DNA from: JBDKUD01 sp050943315
GTDB lineage: Bacteria; Bacillota; Syntrophomonadia; Syntrophomonadales; Syntrophomonadaceae
NCBI GenBank assembly: GCA_050943315.1
Contig: JBMNOY010000019.1
Coordinates: 1 to 33,996 of the forward strand
Reading direction: 5' to 3'
DNA: 33,996 nt
The position numbers were made by a program, and so were the translations under genes. This document shows positions 17,386-26,593 of the stretch, in pieces. Position 1 is the first letter of the stretch. Every line of letters starts with the position of its first letter. The notes beneath the pieces are model-generated. The model was not told the DNA's origin. It did not search any database and worked only from the letters and a program-made list of their open reading frames with translations.

Positions 17386-17393
17386 GGTATAAT
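17365..17393 (+). promoter_or_regulatory. Possible promoter of the cdaA operon
   Basis: TATAAT at 17388-17393, starting just after the thiN stop codon, with a poor -35 (TTTTAC at 17365-17370, 17-bp spacer). Confidence 0.4.
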
Positions 17394-17463
17394 ACAATTA
17401 TGTGGCTTTTACTATGTGGACTTTTCTTTAGACAGCTGACAATTAGCAACGGAGGTAAATAGG

Positions 17464-18327
17464 GTGGACTTTAGTTTCTTATCCGGGGTTTTTGCCAGCC
17501 CCTGGGATATATTACGCAGTCTATTTGACATTGCAATAGTAGCCTATATTTTTTACCGTCTGTTGACTCTTATACGCGGAACACGAGCTGAACAACTGCT
17601 CAAAGGCATTATTCTATTACTGCTATTTTCCGCTATTTCCAGCTTTTTAAAACTGGATATGATAAACTGGCTGTTGGAGAAGGTATGGATATTATTTGCT
17701 ATCGTGCTGCCGATTGTTTTTCAGCCGGAATTACGCCGTATTCTTGAGCAATTGGGCCGGGGAAACTTCTTCAGCTTACGTGATACTGACCTGGACATTA
17801 GTATCTACCGTAAAGTGATTACCGAGATGATAGCTGCCATTACGGTTTTAGCCCATAATAAAATTGGTGCCCTCATAATTCTCCCCCGGGAAAATGATAT
17901 AGAGGAATACCTGGATAGTGGTGTGGACCTTGATTCCATAGTTTCATCAGGGTTGCTGATTAATATATTTATTCCCAATACCCCCTTGCATGATGGGGCG
18001 GTAGTAATCAAAGAGGGAAGGATTTACCGGGCGGCTTGCTTTCTCCCTTTAAGTGATAATCCCGGGCTCGACCGGGAGGTAGGAACCCGCCACCGGGCCG
18101 GTTTGGGCATAACCGAAGTATCTGATGCCATAGCCGTTATAGTCTCTGAGGAAACCGGTACCATTTCACTGGCCAAAAGAGGGAATTTAATCAGACATCT
18201 GGATACCCGGCAGCTGGAAGAGATGCTTACCGAAGACCTGGTTGGCAAGGAAAAATGGGGTTCACGGCGAAGGAGGTGGTTGGGTGAAGCAGATAAAGAA
18301 GAAACTGGGCTCAACGGCCGGACTTAA
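17464..18327 (+). CDS. cdaA: Diadenylate cyclase CdaA
   Basis: The 287-residue protein makes the second messenger c-di-AMP from two ATP. Three N-terminal membrane helices (about residues 15-85) precede the DAC domain, whose catalytic DGA is at 177-179 and RHR at 209-211. It starts with GTG at 17464 after ACGGAGGT. It overlaps cdaR by 44 bases, and glmM follows. This is the conserved Firmicute arrangement in which CdaR and GlmM bind and modulate CdaA, linking c-di-AMP to cell-wall precursor supply. The C-terminal tail is rich in Arg and Gly. Confidence 0.95.
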   Translation: MDFSFLSGVFASPWDILRSLFDIAIVAYIFYRLLTLIRGTRAEQLLKGIILLLLFSAISSFLKLDMINWLLEKVWILFAIVLPIVFQPELRRILEQLGRGNFFSLRDTDLDISIYRKVITEMIAAITVLAHNKIGALIILPRENDIEEYLDSGVDLDSIVSSGLLINIFIPNTPLHDGAVVIKEGRIYRAACFLPLSDNPGLDREVGTRHRAGLGITEVSDAIAVIVSEETGTISLAKRGNLIRHLDTRQLEEMLTEDLVGKEKWGSRRRRWLGEADKEETGLNGRT

Positions 18328-19237
18328 AACAATTTCCGTTCTAATGGCCGTATTGCTTTGGTTTTATGTAGTTAACCAGGGTGAGTTAGGAGCCCGCCAG
18401 GATACTATTACCGCCAGGATCAATTACCGGGCGCTTCCTGCCGGCCTGACCGTAACCGGGCCACAGACTGTTCAGGTTAAATTATGGGGTGTCTTTAAGG
18501 AACCGGACACGGTTCAAGCCTATGTTGATCTATCCGGTTTATCTGAGGGTGAATATAGTTTGCCGGTTAGTGTTAACCCAGTAAAGGGCGCTATGTTTAC
18601 CTCGGTTAAGCCCAAGAAAGTCCAGGTAAAGCTTAAGAAACTGGGCAGCAAAGCAATGGCGGTCAAATATGAGATAAGACAGAATCCTCCTGACGGCTAC
18701 CGGCTCGTGGACCTGGAAGTGTCACCGGAAAAGTGTTTGCTTAGAGGAGACCAAAGTTCAATTGACCGGGTAGCTGCGGTGATAGTGCCGGTACAACTGG
18801 GAAATACCCGGGATATTTCTTCTTTTAAAGCCCGGCTGATACCCCAGGACAAGCAAGGTATGGAAATAACTAAAGGGGTAGACCTGATTCCCGAGACGGT
18901 TGAAGTATATGCGGTAGTGGAAAAGAAAAAAAGTACGCGACAACTGACTATAAAACCTCAGGTAACTGGAAAACCGCCTGAGGGCTACCGATTAGTGCAG
19001 GCAGCTGCAGATCCGCCAACCGTTTCTGTGCTGGGCGAAGAAAGTGTAGTGAAACAACTTGACGCGGTTACAACTGACAATATCGATATTACAGACCGGA
19101 AAGAATCATTCAGTCAAACGGTAAATATAGTGGTTCCTCACGGTATTACTGTCGTACCTGCCCAGGTTAATGTGCAGATAACTCTGGAAAAGGAACCTGA
19201 AAAGCCACTGCCCCCGGGGAGTGATACCTCAAATTAA
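18284..19237 (+). CDS. cdaR: CdaA regulator CdaR (YbbR domain protein)
   Basis: The 317-residue protein has one N-terminal membrane helix (ISVLMAVLLWFYVV) followed by about three YbbR repeats of 80-90 residues exposed outside the cell. Segments such as GLTVTGPQTVQVKL, PPDGYRLVDLEVSPEKCLL and PPEGYRLVQAAADPPTVSV are in register with each other. CdaR binds CdaA and alters its activity. The GTG at 18284 follows AAGGAGGTGG inside the end of cdaA; an upstream TTG at 18242 has no ribosome site. The protein ends in a Pro-rich tail. Confidence 0.92.
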   Translation: MKQIKKKLGSTAGLKTISVLMAVLLWFYVVNQGELGARQDTITARINYRALPAGLTVTGPQTVQVKLWGVFKEPDTVQAYVDLSGLSEGEYSLPVSVNPVKGAMFTSVKPKKVQVKLKKLGSKAMAVKYEIRQNPPDGYRLVDLEVSPEKCLLRGDQSSIDRVAAVIVPVQLGNTRDISSFKARLIPQDKQGMEITKGVDLIPETVEVYAVVEKKKSTRQLTIKPQVTGKPPEGYRLVQAAADPPTVSVLGEESVVKQLDAVTTDNIDITDRKESFSQTVNIVVPHGITVVPAQVNVQITLEKEPEKPLPPGSDTSN

Positions 19238-19310
19238 CATGTTGTGTTGAAAATGCATACACTATGAATACAAACGGCTAACCAAATTCAACAATATTGG
19301 GGGAATTTTG

Positions 19311-20666
19311 ATGGGAACATTGTTTGGTACTGATGGGGTTAGAGGAGTTGCCAATACTGAACTTACACCTGAACTGGCATTTAATTTGGGCCGGGCCGGC
19401 AGCTATGTTCTAGCTCGGCAGAATTCTGATATAAGACCACGCATAATGGTGGGCAAAGATACGCGCATATCTGGGGATATGCTGGAAGCAGCGCTGGTGG
19501 CAGGAATATGTTCCACCGGTGCGGATGTATTAACGGTGGGAATAATGCCTACTCCGGCTATAGCCTATCTGACCGGACAATACAATGCTTCCTGCGGCAT
19601 TGTCATATCCGCTTCTCATAACCCGGTGCAGGATAATGGCATAAAATTCTTCGGGCCCAGCGGCTACAAATTGCCTGATGAAATTGAAACCGAGATCGAA
19701 AAACTGGTCCTGGCTGGTACTGGTAATTTAACACGCCCGGTAGGAGCTGATATTGGCAGGGTCTATGATGTGGAAGAAGCCCTTAACCGCTATCTCGATT
19801 TTCTAACCGATTGTTATTCCTTGTCAGAGGAGCTGACTGATTTAACCGTTGTCCTGGATTGTGCCAATGGAGCCTCCTATGAAGCGGCCCCGCGTTTGTG
19901 GAGAAGGCTGGGAGCCCGGGTCATTCCAATAAACAGTAAGCCCAATGGAGCCAACATAAATGACAAATGCGGTTCTACACACATGGACAACCTGCGCCGG
20001 GCAGTAAGGGAGCATGTTGCTGATATCGGCATAGCCTATGATGGAGACGCCGACCGGTGCCTGGCTGTTGATGAACGCGGCAACGAGCTGGATGGGGATG
20101 AGATTATAATGATCTGTGCCCTGGATATGTATCGTCGCGGTTGCTTAAAACCAGCCTCTGTAGTCGCCACGGTTATGAGCAATATCGGCCTGGATATTGC
20201 CCTGGGCCGGGAAAATATCAGGGTGGAAAGCTGTAAAGTAGGGGACCGTTATGTTTTAGAAAAGATGAAACAAACTGGTGCCATTATCGGAGGAGAACAA
20301 TCCGGACACATAATATTTTTAGATCATGCTACTACTGGAGATGGTCTTTTGACCTCACTTAAACTGGTCGAGGTTATGAAACGTACCGGGCTCAAACTAT
20401 CCGAACTGGCGGGGGAGATGGAAAAACAGCCCCAGCTGCTGGTAAATATAAGATTGGAGCAGAAAGATGAGATCCTGGCCCATGAACTGGTCGCTGAAGC
20501 TATGGCTGATGCCCAGGCCAAACTGGGGCAATGGGGCAAACTAGTGGTAAGACCTTCCGGCACTGAGCCGCTGGTGAGGATTATGGCCCAGGGTCCGGAC
20601 CGTTATCTATTAGAGGAGGTGATAAATGAAATAAAGGAAGCCATATTGACCGCGCAGAATAAGTAG
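19311..20666 (+). CDS. glmM: Phosphoglucosamine mutase GlmM
   Basis: The 451-residue enzyme interconverts glucosamine-6-phosphate and glucosamine-1-phosphate for peptidoglycan synthesis. It starts MGTLFGTDGVRG and holds the phospho-Ser loop SASHNP (Ser102), the metal loop DGDADR (244-249), the sugar loop GGEQSGH and the phosphate-binding RPSGTEP. A TTG at 19308 and an ATG at 19311 are adjacent; the ATG is preferred, behind TTGGGGG. It follows cdaR by 73 bases and precedes the glmS ribozyme. Confidence 0.95.
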   Translation: MGTLFGTDGVRGVANTELTPELAFNLGRAGSYVLARQNSDIRPRIMVGKDTRISGDMLEAALVAGICSTGADVLTVGIMPTPAIAYLTGQYNASCGIVISASHNPVQDNGIKFFGPSGYKLPDEIETEIEKLVLAGTGNLTRPVGADIGRVYDVEEALNRYLDFLTDCYSLSEELTDLTVVLDCANGASYEAAPRLWRRLGARVIPINSKPNGANINDKCGSTHMDNLRRAVREHVADIGIAYDGDADRCLAVDERGNELDGDEIIMICALDMYRRGCLKPASVVATVMSNIGLDIALGRENIRVESCKVGDRYVLEKMKQTGAIIGGEQSGHIIFLDHATTGDGLLTSLKLVEVMKRTGLKLSELAGEMEKQPQLLVNIRLEQKDEILAHELVAEAMADAQAKLGQWGKLVVRPSGTEPLVRIMAQGPDRYLLEEVINEIKEAILTAQNK

Positions 20667-20689
20667 TATTCCAGCCCCAGGGGGGCTGA

Positions 20690-20843
20690 TAAAAGCGCCT
20701 GACCCGGTTTATTATCGGGTGACGAGGTGGGGGCTTATCGAACAATCGGCGGGTACCCCCCGGTGACCACCATCGTTAGTATGGAAGTAAAACCGGTTAG
20801 TAATAGCCGTACAAAGAGCCATATAGTGGATAGCTAGAATTCA
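20690..20843 (+). ncRNA. glmS ribozyme-riboswitch
   Basis: The stretch has the conserved parts of the glmS self-cleaving ribozyme. These are AAAAGCGCC with cleavage expected before G20695, the P2 stem CCCG...CGGG, the core GACGAGGTGGGGGCTTATCG at 20721-20740, TCGGCGGGTACCCCCCGG and the late CATCGTTAGTATGG...AAGTAAAACC. Glucosamine-6-phosphate acts as the cofactor for cleavage, after which the glmS mRNA is degraded. It precedes glmS as expected, but its distance to the ATG is unusually long, about 230 bases from the ribozyme end. The 3' edge is approximate. Confidence 0.92.
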
Positions 20844-21056
20844 ACGCGGAAAGACGCGGATTAAAAAAGATTTACGCGGAAATAAAAACCATATTAACGT
20901 GTAGGACACAGACTTTATCCTGATGAATGATGACAAAACTATATATTTTTAAAAAGAGCTATCATTACGACTAACTATTGATTTAAGACCATCGGAGAAT
21001 AATGTCTGCGTAGGTCATAAAAGTCTGCGGTAGTTTGCGTCTATTATGTAATTAAG
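20844..21056 (+). repeat. Spacer with ACGCGGA-type repeats between ribozyme and glmS
   Basis: ACGCGGA or close forms occur three times at 20849-20881 (ACGCGGAAAGACGCGGATT, then TTACGCGGAA). Inverted or degraded forms (GTCTGCG, GTCTGCGG, TTTGCGTC) lie at 21004-21042. The ends are weakly inverted relative to each other, like an eroded mobile or repeat element. No gene is seen in it. Confidence 0.45.
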
Positions 21057-21071
21057 GAGAGTTAAATATAT

Positions 21072-22889
<1,818 letters not shown>

Positions 22890-22909
22890 AGGGGCTGAGG
22901 CCCCTTTGT
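22890..22909 (+). terminator. Terminator after glmS
   Basis: AGGGGC at 22890-22895 pairs with GCCCCT at 22900-22905 across a four-base loop, followed by TTGTTG. It starts directly after the stop codon. Confidence 0.75.
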
Positions 22910-22920
22910 TGTCGTGTAAA

Positions 22921-23000
22921 CTAATAATAACTGTATTATGACAATAAAGTTTGTTTTTTGATAATTAAGTTTGTATTATTATAATAAAGATTGTATGAAA
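22921..23000 (+). repeat. Four 20-bp tandem repeats downstream of glmS
   Basis: Four units of exactly 20 bases run head to tail: 22921-22940, 22941-22960, 22961-22980 and 22981-23000. The last three share a core close to ATAATAAAGTTTGT; the first is more diverged (CTAATAATAACTGTATTATG). The period is near two helical turns. There are no spacers, so it is not a CRISPR array. Function unknown. Confidence 0.75.
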
Positions 23001-23209
23001 TATTTTTATACCCCTTCTTAATTTGAATATTAGGGAGGGGTTTCTTATTGGTTATTCACTGGACGAGCTCATTATTACCTCTTCTGAGACGCAGTTATAT
23101 ATCCCAGCCCCTTCCTTCAAATCTTGATGCGAAACATTAATTTTGTTCGGGTGTATCCCGGGCTTGGGGTTAAGCCCAAATTGATGTAAAATAAGGCAAT
23201 GTTTTTATA

Positions 23210-23248
23210 GGGGCAGATGACCAGAAAAGTCAGCTGCCCCTTTCTTTT
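23210..23248 (+). terminator. Terminator-like hairpin in the spacer after glmS
   Basis: GGGGCAGATGAC at 23210-23221 pairs with GTCAGCTGCCCC at 23229-23240 with one mismatch, and TTTCTTTT follows. No known gene ends just before it, so it may close a small RNA or be the true end of a read-through transcript. Confidence 0.75.
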
Positions 23249-23262
23249 GATAACAAATCCTC

Positions 23263-23286
23263 GTTAATAAGATGATTTATGTTAGC
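23263..23286 (+). repeat. Bipartite motif GTTAATA-N5-ATTTATGTTAGC, copy 1
   Basis: GTTAATA at 23263-23269 and ATTTATGTTAGC at 23275-23286. Copies occur also at 29670-29694 and, in a variant form, at 32436-32461, all between genes and on the plus strand. Confidence 0.5.
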
Positions 23287-23389
23287 AACCAATATAACGC
23301 ACGATTATATCATGTATGATTTTTGCCGACCTTCAAAAGGGTGTTAATATTTCGCTTGCCTACCTTGAATGCTCCAACATAAAATCCAA

Positions 23390-23419
23390 TTGACGTAAAA
23401 TTTACCAATAGCGTATAAT
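23390..23419 (+). promoter_or_regulatory. Promoter of the Sao-like operon
   Basis: TTGACG at 23390-23395, an 18-bp spacer and a perfect TATAAT at 23414-23419. A second TATAAT lies at 23425-23430. It is the only good promoter before the eight-gene unit. Confidence 0.7.
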
Positions 23420-23487
23420 GTTTATATAATACGAAAAGGAATGAAATATATAACTTATTGTAATAGCCGGGAGGTGCAAAACAACAA

Positions 23488-23751
23488 ATGGAAAAGGTTA
23501 AAGTGGAATTTATCAATACCTGTTACTGTTGTGACGGCTACGGTGATGTTTTAAGGGATTTGGCTGCGAAACATCCCCAGGAGATCGATCTAAAAATATA
23601 TTACACGGGTAAGGATTTTGATTACCTGCCTAAATATGGACCGATCAGCCGCGGCACTTTGATCATCAATGAAAAAGAGCGTTTCGATGAATTAAGCCGG
23701 AAGATTATTGAAAGAGCAGTCAAAGATGCTCTGAACAAGGCCAATGATTGA
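23488..23751 (+). CDS. saoT: Thioredoxin-like protein with CYCC motif (SaoT-type)
   Basis: The 87-residue protein opens with a beta strand and the motif NTCYCCDGYG, giving Cys12, Cys14 and Cys15 at the place of a thioredoxin-type CxxC. It continues with a short fold resembling small thioredoxin-like redox proteins, including PISRGTLIINEKERF at the usual cis-Pro-like region. I recall the family as the thioredoxin-like (seleno)protein SaoT, in which a Cys of this motif is selenocysteine in some hosts. The ATG follows GGGAGGTG. It overlaps the permease gene by 8 bases. A role in thiol transfer or in handling a metal or organometal bound to thiols is inference. Confidence 0.75.
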   Translation: MEKVKVEFINTCYCCDGYGDVLRDLAAKHPQEIDLKIYYTGKDFDYLPKYGPISRGTLIINEKERFDELSRKIIERAVKDALNKAND

Positions 23752-24859
23752 AGATTATTTATTGTCCTTCTGGCAGTTATTGAATATCAGTTCCTTTTGG
23801 CTGGTGGTCAGTTTTTTCCTTTGTAGTTTATTACATATTTTTATGCGGCCGGAATTTTTACAGAGGAATCTGGGGAATACCAAGATTTCTTCGCTGGTGA
23901 AAGCAACCTTGTCAGGAATGCTTTTGCCTATCTGCAGCTGCGGAGTGGTACCTCTGGCTCTGAGTCTCTATTACTCGGGTGCTTACTTAGGACCTACTCT
24001 GGCGTTTTTAGTTGCTACCCCGGTAATAAACCCGGCGGCAGTTTTACTGGCTTTTGTTCTATTAGGTCCGCAACTGACAGTTATATATGTGATTAGCGGA
24101 TTTGTGCTGCCGATACTTATCGGCGTTATCGGCAACAAATGGGGAAAGAACGAACTGGTATCCCCAATGGCGGCAGCGATAGCGGAGGCTATGGCCAATG
24201 CACCGGAAGAGTCAGGACGGGTAACTTTTAATTCAGTTAAGATCCCCTGGAATAAAAAAATCTACAGCGGCTTGGATTGGGGTGTGCGCAGTCTAGGTTT
24301 ACCGGTAAGCCGATATGTTTTACTGGGATTATTATTGGCGGCATTTTTGCTGGAGATTATTCCGGTATCTTTTATACAGGATTATCTAAGTAGTCCGGGC
24401 ATGATTTCGCTGTTAGGTATCGCGATTCTGGGTGCCGTCATGTATGTTTGCGCGGTCGGTCATATTCCGTTTATTGCTGCCCTTGTAGCTGCCGGGGCAG
24501 CACCCGGGGCGGCTATTACCTTTCTCTTGTCCGGGGCAGCCACCAATTTGCCTGAGTTAATAAGTATTTACAAACTGATCGGGAAGAGAACCATAGTTAT
24601 TTATACAAGTTCCGTAGTAATTCTTAGTCTCATAGTCGGCTACATTACCAATATTCTGCTTATGCCTGGGTTTACACCAGTTTTTGATATAAGCCATGCG
24701 CAGCACAGTATTGATTTAGCCAATAAAATGTCCCTGGCTGTTCCTGCCGGGGTGGAATATATTTGTTCATTTATTATTCTGACCATGGGAATTATGGCCT
24801 GGTGGCCGGTATTTAAGGAATGGTTAGGCAAATTGGGTCGGGAGGCCGTAAATGCTTAG
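23744..24859 (+). CDS. saoE: DUF318-type efflux permease (SaoE-type)
   Basis: The 371-residue membrane protein belongs to the DUF318/UPF0718 permease family, related to ArsP-type and SO_0444-type transporters of arsenic compounds, copper or zinc. It has two repeats, each with a signature: LPICSCGVVPLALSLYYSGA (Cys64, Cys66) and CAVGHIPFIAALVAAGAAPGA, followed by LSGAATNLPEL. About eight to ten helices are predicted. The Cys pair near the membrane could bind a soft metal or metalloid. It overlaps saoT by 8 bases and the lipoprotein gene by 8 bases, so these are coupled. The saoE name rests on neighbours and on recollection of the family. Confidence 0.75.
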   Translation: MIEDYLLSFWQLLNISSFWLVVSFFLCSLLHIFMRPEFLQRNLGNTKISSLVKATLSGMLLPICSCGVVPLALSLYYSGAYLGPTLAFLVATPVINPAAVLLAFVLLGPQLTVIYVISGFVLPILIGVIGNKWGKNELVSPMAAAIAEAMANAPEESGRVTFNSVKIPWNKKIYSGLDWGVRSLGLPVSRYVLLGLLLAAFLLEIIPVSFIQDYLSSPGMISLLGIAILGAVMYVCAVGHIPFIAALVAAGAAPGAAITFLLSGAATNLPELISIYKLIGKRTIVIYTSSVVILSLIVGYITNILLMPGFTPVFDISHAQHSIDLANKMSLAVPAGVEYICSFIILTMGIMAWWPVFKEWLGKLGREAVNA

Positions 24860-25340
24860 AAAGAAAAGCATGGTGTTGGTTTTGTCGACGCTGCTTTTAA
24901 TTGCTGGCTGTGGCGGAGCAGGTCAGACAACTGCGACTGAAAAAACAGATCCAACGCAAGAAGTAATTCCTACCGTAGATAAACACCATGTATTATATAA
25001 ATATTTTCAAACTGCATATGGCGACAAGAAGCCAATTCTTACCGGGGTCAATGATATCAATGATGACGGACGGGAAGATTTGATTGTAATTTATCGGGAT
25101 ACTTCTAAAACCAATAAGATGATAGCCATCTGGGAAGAGAACGGGGAAGTTGTCATGTCTGATCCAACCCCGGCGCCAGTGGAAAAATGCCGCATTGAGT
25201 GGCGAGATATAGATAATAAGGCTCCAATTGAATTGATTATAGCTGGTTCTAAGGGGGTGAATTTTGGTTACGCGATATACCGTTGGGAGAATGGTAATTT
25301 TGTCAACCTCTTTGGCGAAGGAATGGAAGATTGTTGCTAG
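24852..25340 (+). CDS. saoC: Lipoprotein ending in Cys-Cys-COOH (SaoC-type)
   Basis: The 162-residue precursor has a lipoprotein signal (LIAGC, lipid Cys20) and a Thr-rich linker. Its core domain carries NDINDDGRED at 67-76, a calcium-loop-like sequence as in FG-GAP/VCBS repeats. The last two residues are Cys-Cys, directly before the TAG. I recall this tail as the defining feature of the Cys-Cys-COOH (seleno)protein SaoC, where one Cys may be Sec. An exposed C-terminal Cys pair outside the membrane could bind a soft metal ion or be a redox centre; this is inference. The ATG lies inside the end of saoE behind GGAGG. Confidence 0.78.
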   Translation: MLRKKSMVLVLSTLLLIAGCGGAGQTTATEKTDPTQEVIPTVDKHHVLYKYFQTAYGDKKPILTGVNDINDDGREDLIVIYRDTSKTNKMIAIWEENGEVVMSDPTPAPVEKCRIEWRDIDNKAPIELIIAGSKGVNFGYAIYRWENGNFVNLFGEGMEDCC

Positions 25341-25380
25341 GCAGTAACGTAACAGAAATCAGAAAAGGGTGGGGATTGTA

Positions 25381-26577
25381 TTGGGAAAAAGAAGCGCACA
25401 TATTCTGATATTGGCTTTATTGCTGATAGGGATGCTGATTATGAGCGGCTGCGGCAAGAGCGAAGTTACAACCAGGGACGCTGCGAAAACTGAGGCCGAT
25501 TTAGCCACACAATTAAAAGAAACTTATAAGCTACAGCCGCTGAGTGCTGACGATGCTAATTATACCATCAACATGGGGTATTACAACTGCGATCATATGA
25601 CAGCTGCCTGCATCGGTAAGGACGCCGGAATCTATGAGGCGTTAGGCCTTAAAGTTAATCTGACCGGCAACGGCAATGTGCCGGAAGCAATGTCGGCAGG
25701 GAAAATGGATGTCGGTTATGCCGGTTGGACCACCACCCTGCGTGCGGTTCCCAAAGGCACGCCTCTTTTCATAGCCGCCCAAAACCACACCGGCGGAGCG
25801 GAATATCTTGTAGCCAGCAAGAAAATTAAAACTGCTGCGGATTTGGTCGGCAAGAGAGTTTCTTTCGGAACGGATCCTGAAACCGAAAGCATCAACTGGG
25901 CTGAATGGGCGGATCAATTAGGTATTCCGGCTGATATCACCAAATATGAGAATTTCAACATGAGCGATCAGGATGAATATTTCGCCCTCAAAGCAGGCAA
26001 ACTGGACGCCTATATCTGTTGTGATCCTTGGGGTTCTATGGCTGAATACGAAGATACGGGCTGGGTCGTTATACGACAAAATACCTTGCGTGATGGCAAA
26101 TTGGGTACCTGCTGCAAGGTAGCAATGAACACCAATTTTGCCAAAGCCCATCCCGAATTGGCTAAACGAGTTTTGTTGGCCCATACCTTGTCGATTCAAT
26201 ATATGTACAATCATCCCTATAAGGCAGCCGAGATTTTTGCCAAGAACTACAATGTCCCCTTGGAAGTAGGTTTGATGACTATGTGGAAAAAGACCAACCA
26301 GGAGGGACGCACCATTTCCTGGGACCTGCATATGGATGAACTGAAAAATCAATTAGCAGTAATGCAGAAGTACGGCGTACAAAATGATATTAATACCGTA
26401 AATGTTGAGGAATATGTCGACACTTCCTATATGGAAGCCTGTGGCGCTAAAGATTTCAACACTTTCATCAAAAACGAAGTGGATCCAGTATTTCCGCTGG
26501 GGATGAGTTTCGCAGATTGGAAAGTCAAAGCTATGGAAGTAGACAATATCAAGGCAGAAAAAACCACCAAAAAATAG
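25381..26577 (+). CDS. Cysteine-rich NitT/TauT-like ABC substrate-binding lipoprotein
   Basis: The product of about 398 residues has a lipoprotein signal (lipobox MSGC) and a type II binding fold of the SsuA/TauA/NrtA kind. Segments include YYNCDHMTAACIGKDAGIYEALG, NVPEAMSAGKMDVGYAGWTT and VASKKIKTAADLVGKRVSFG. It is unusually rich in Cys for an exported protein, with Cys in CDH, AACIG, YICCDPWG, GTCCKV and MEACG. That suggests a ligand held by thiolates. I recall a Sao-operon binding protein called SaoX or SaoB, but am not sure which fits, so no symbol is given. A GTG at 25369 is in frame, but the TTG at 25381 has the ribosome site (GGTGGGGA). Confidence 0.75.
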   Translation: MGKRSAHILILALLLIGMLIMSGCGKSEVTTRDAAKTEADLATQLKETYKLQPLSADDANYTINMGYYNCDHMTAACIGKDAGIYEALGLKVNLTGNGNVPEAMSAGKMDVGYAGWTTTLRAVPKGTPLFIAAQNHTGGAEYLVASKKIKTAADLVGKRVSFGTDPETESINWAEWADQLGIPADITKYENFNMSDQDEYFALKAGKLDAYICCDPWGSMAEYEDTGWVVIRQNTLRDGKLGTCCKVAMNTNFAKAHPELAKRVLLAHTLSIQYMYNHPYKAAEIFAKNYNVPLEVGLMTMWKKTNQEGRTISWDLHMDELKNQLAVMQKYGVQNDINTVNVEEYVDTSYMEACGAKDFNTFIKNEVDPVFPLGMSFADWKVKAMEVDNIKAEKTTKK

Positions 26578-26593
26578 AACTGAAGGTCAGTTG

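Larger units (their letters stand above)
23001..23389. other. Gene-poor spacer upstream of the Sao-like operon
   Basis: No convincing gene is seen. A weak hairpin (ACCCC at 23010-23014 with GGGGT near 23037-23041) is followed by a 30-codon TTG ORF at 23048-23140. That ORF sits behind GGAGGGG and is too short to judge. The hairpin at 23210-23240 and a copy of the bipartite motif at 23263-23286 are listed separately. Confidence 0.5.

Noticed and set aside
22921..23000. CRISPR-like array
   Set aside because: The 20-base units are contiguous, diverged and have no spacers; no cas genes are present.
23181..23209. Promoter TTGATG-17-TTTATA
   Set aside because: A terminator hairpin begins at once at 23210, so the transcript would be only a hairpin; kept as too weak.
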